The notes under the pieces were generated by a model, which was not told the DNA's origin, made no database searches, and saw only the letters and a list, made by a program, of their open reading frames with translations. Source: Mesorhizobium sp. (GTDB lineage Bacteria; Pseudomonadota; Alphaproteobacteria; Rhizobiales; Rhizobiaceae). From it: a stretch of DNA of 64,000 nt. Positions 63,654 through 64,000 of the stretch are shown piece after piece. The stretch's first letter is position 1; each line of letters begins with the position of its first letter. The position numbers were made by a program, and so were the translations under genes. Location of the stretch: NCBI RefSeq assembly GCF_017306545.1, contig NZ_JAFKID010000014.1, positions 96,940 through 160,939 on the forward strand, written 5' to 3'.

Positions 63654-63683
63654 TTGCGTTTTGCCGCGCGAACCCCTTTATAC
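63654..63683 (+). promoter_or_regulatory. Probable promoter of rnpB
   Basis: TTGCGT (63654-63659), 18 bases, TTATAC (63678-63683), placing the transcription start at about 63690, the 5' end of the RNase P RNA. Confidence 0.45.
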
Positions 63684-63689
63684 GCCGTG

Positions 63690-64000
63690 CCAGCCGTCCG
63701 GGCGGCCGCATCCGCGACAGCCGAAAGGCTGCGGATGAGGAAAGTCCGGGCTCCATGGAGACACGGTGCCGGCTAACGGCCGGCGGGGGCGACCCCAGGG
63801 AAAGTGCCACAGAAAGCAAACCGCCGTGCCCGTCCTCCGGGGCGATGCACGGCAAGGGTGAAAGGGTGGGGTAAGAGCCCACCGCGCGACCGGCAACGGG
63901 AGCGGCACGGCAAACCCCACCGGGAGCAAAACCGAATAGGGGCGGTGCGAGGGGAAACCCTCGAGGGCTGTTTCCGGCCCACCGCCCGGGTAGGTTGCGT
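63690..64000 (+). ncRNA. rnpB: RNase P RNA, bacterial type A (5' portion, runs off the window)
   Basis: The catalytic RNA that trims tRNA 5' leaders. The conserved P4 5' strand GAGGAAAGTCCGGGC is at 63737-63751; GTGCCACAGAAA (63804-63815) and GGTAAGAGCCCACCGC (about 63872-63887) are the further universally conserved segments. About 310 bases are present; the 3' strand of P4 lies beyond the edge. The alphaproteobacterial 5' end with GGGCGGCCGC supports the order assignment. Confidence 0.95.

Overview
The window is GC-rich, densely packed chromosomal DNA from an alphaproteobacterium. Its gene content (tamAB, btaAB, ettA, an ArsR-methyltransferase regulator fused to metF, DUF2293 with trmO, and a type A RNase P RNA) points to the Hyphomicrobiales, probably the Mesorhizobium/Phyllobacteriaceae side. 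That placement is inference from gene content and codon style, not from a marker search. I saw no insertion sequence, prophage, CRISPR array, tRNA or rRNA. No gap between genes exceeds 300 bases.

Layout. 1-8.3 kb: an alpha-2-macroglobulin with a PAN domain (partial, minus strand) divergent from tamA-tamB, which insert outer-membrane proteins. 8.5-15 kb: a peptide-type ABC importer with a Tat-exported binding protein, two permeases and a fused double ATPase. 15-18.3 kb: an SLT-type lipoprotein, an orphan MttB-like methyltransferase without pyrrolysine, and a VOC protein. 18.5-33 kb: a complete reductive pyrimidine degradation island. It holds preT and preA (dihydropyrimidine dehydrogenase), a dihydropyrimidinase, an N-carbamoyl-beta-alanine amidohydrolase, a beta-alanine:pyruvate-type aminotransferase, a RutR-like TetR regulator and an NMT1/THI5-type ABC importer. 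Three RutR-box-like sites lie before preT, preA and the aminotransferase gene. Within the island sit a GFA protein between preT and preA, and an Rrf2 regulator, AhpD-like, Inh-like and DoxX group between preA and rutR.

33-45 kb: a methyltransferase, a CaiB-type CoA-transferase overlapping a ThDP enzyme, a lysophospholipase-like hydrolase, a secreted RNase T2, ettA, tam, a KAS III-MOSC-SDR operon and trmO-DUF2293. 45-47.5 kb: a SahR-like ArsR/methyltransferase fusion translationally coupled to metF, with a strong palindromic operator, followed by an opposing 28-residue membrane peptide gene. 47.7-57 kb: a LysR/YeiH pair, a type III PLP decarboxylase, a lytic transglycosylase, a GH25 lysozyme-like lipoprotein, a serine hydrolase and btaAB (betaine lipid synthesis). 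57-64 kb: a fused 5-oxoprolinase/hydantoinase carrying an in-frame cluster of palindromes, a small lipoprotein, djlA-amiD, a lytic transglycosylase and the 5' part of rnpB.

How it fits together: uracil or thymine could be imported by the NMT1-type transporter, reduced by PreTA, opened by the dihydropyrimidinase, decarbamoylated, and transaminated to a semialdehyde, all under one RutR-like repressor. Regulated methyl-group metabolism (SahR-metF) and betaine-lipid synthesis (btaAB, a heavy SAM consumer) lie about 10 kb apart. Cell-wall hydrolases recur through the window (15, 51, 52, 62 and 63 kb).
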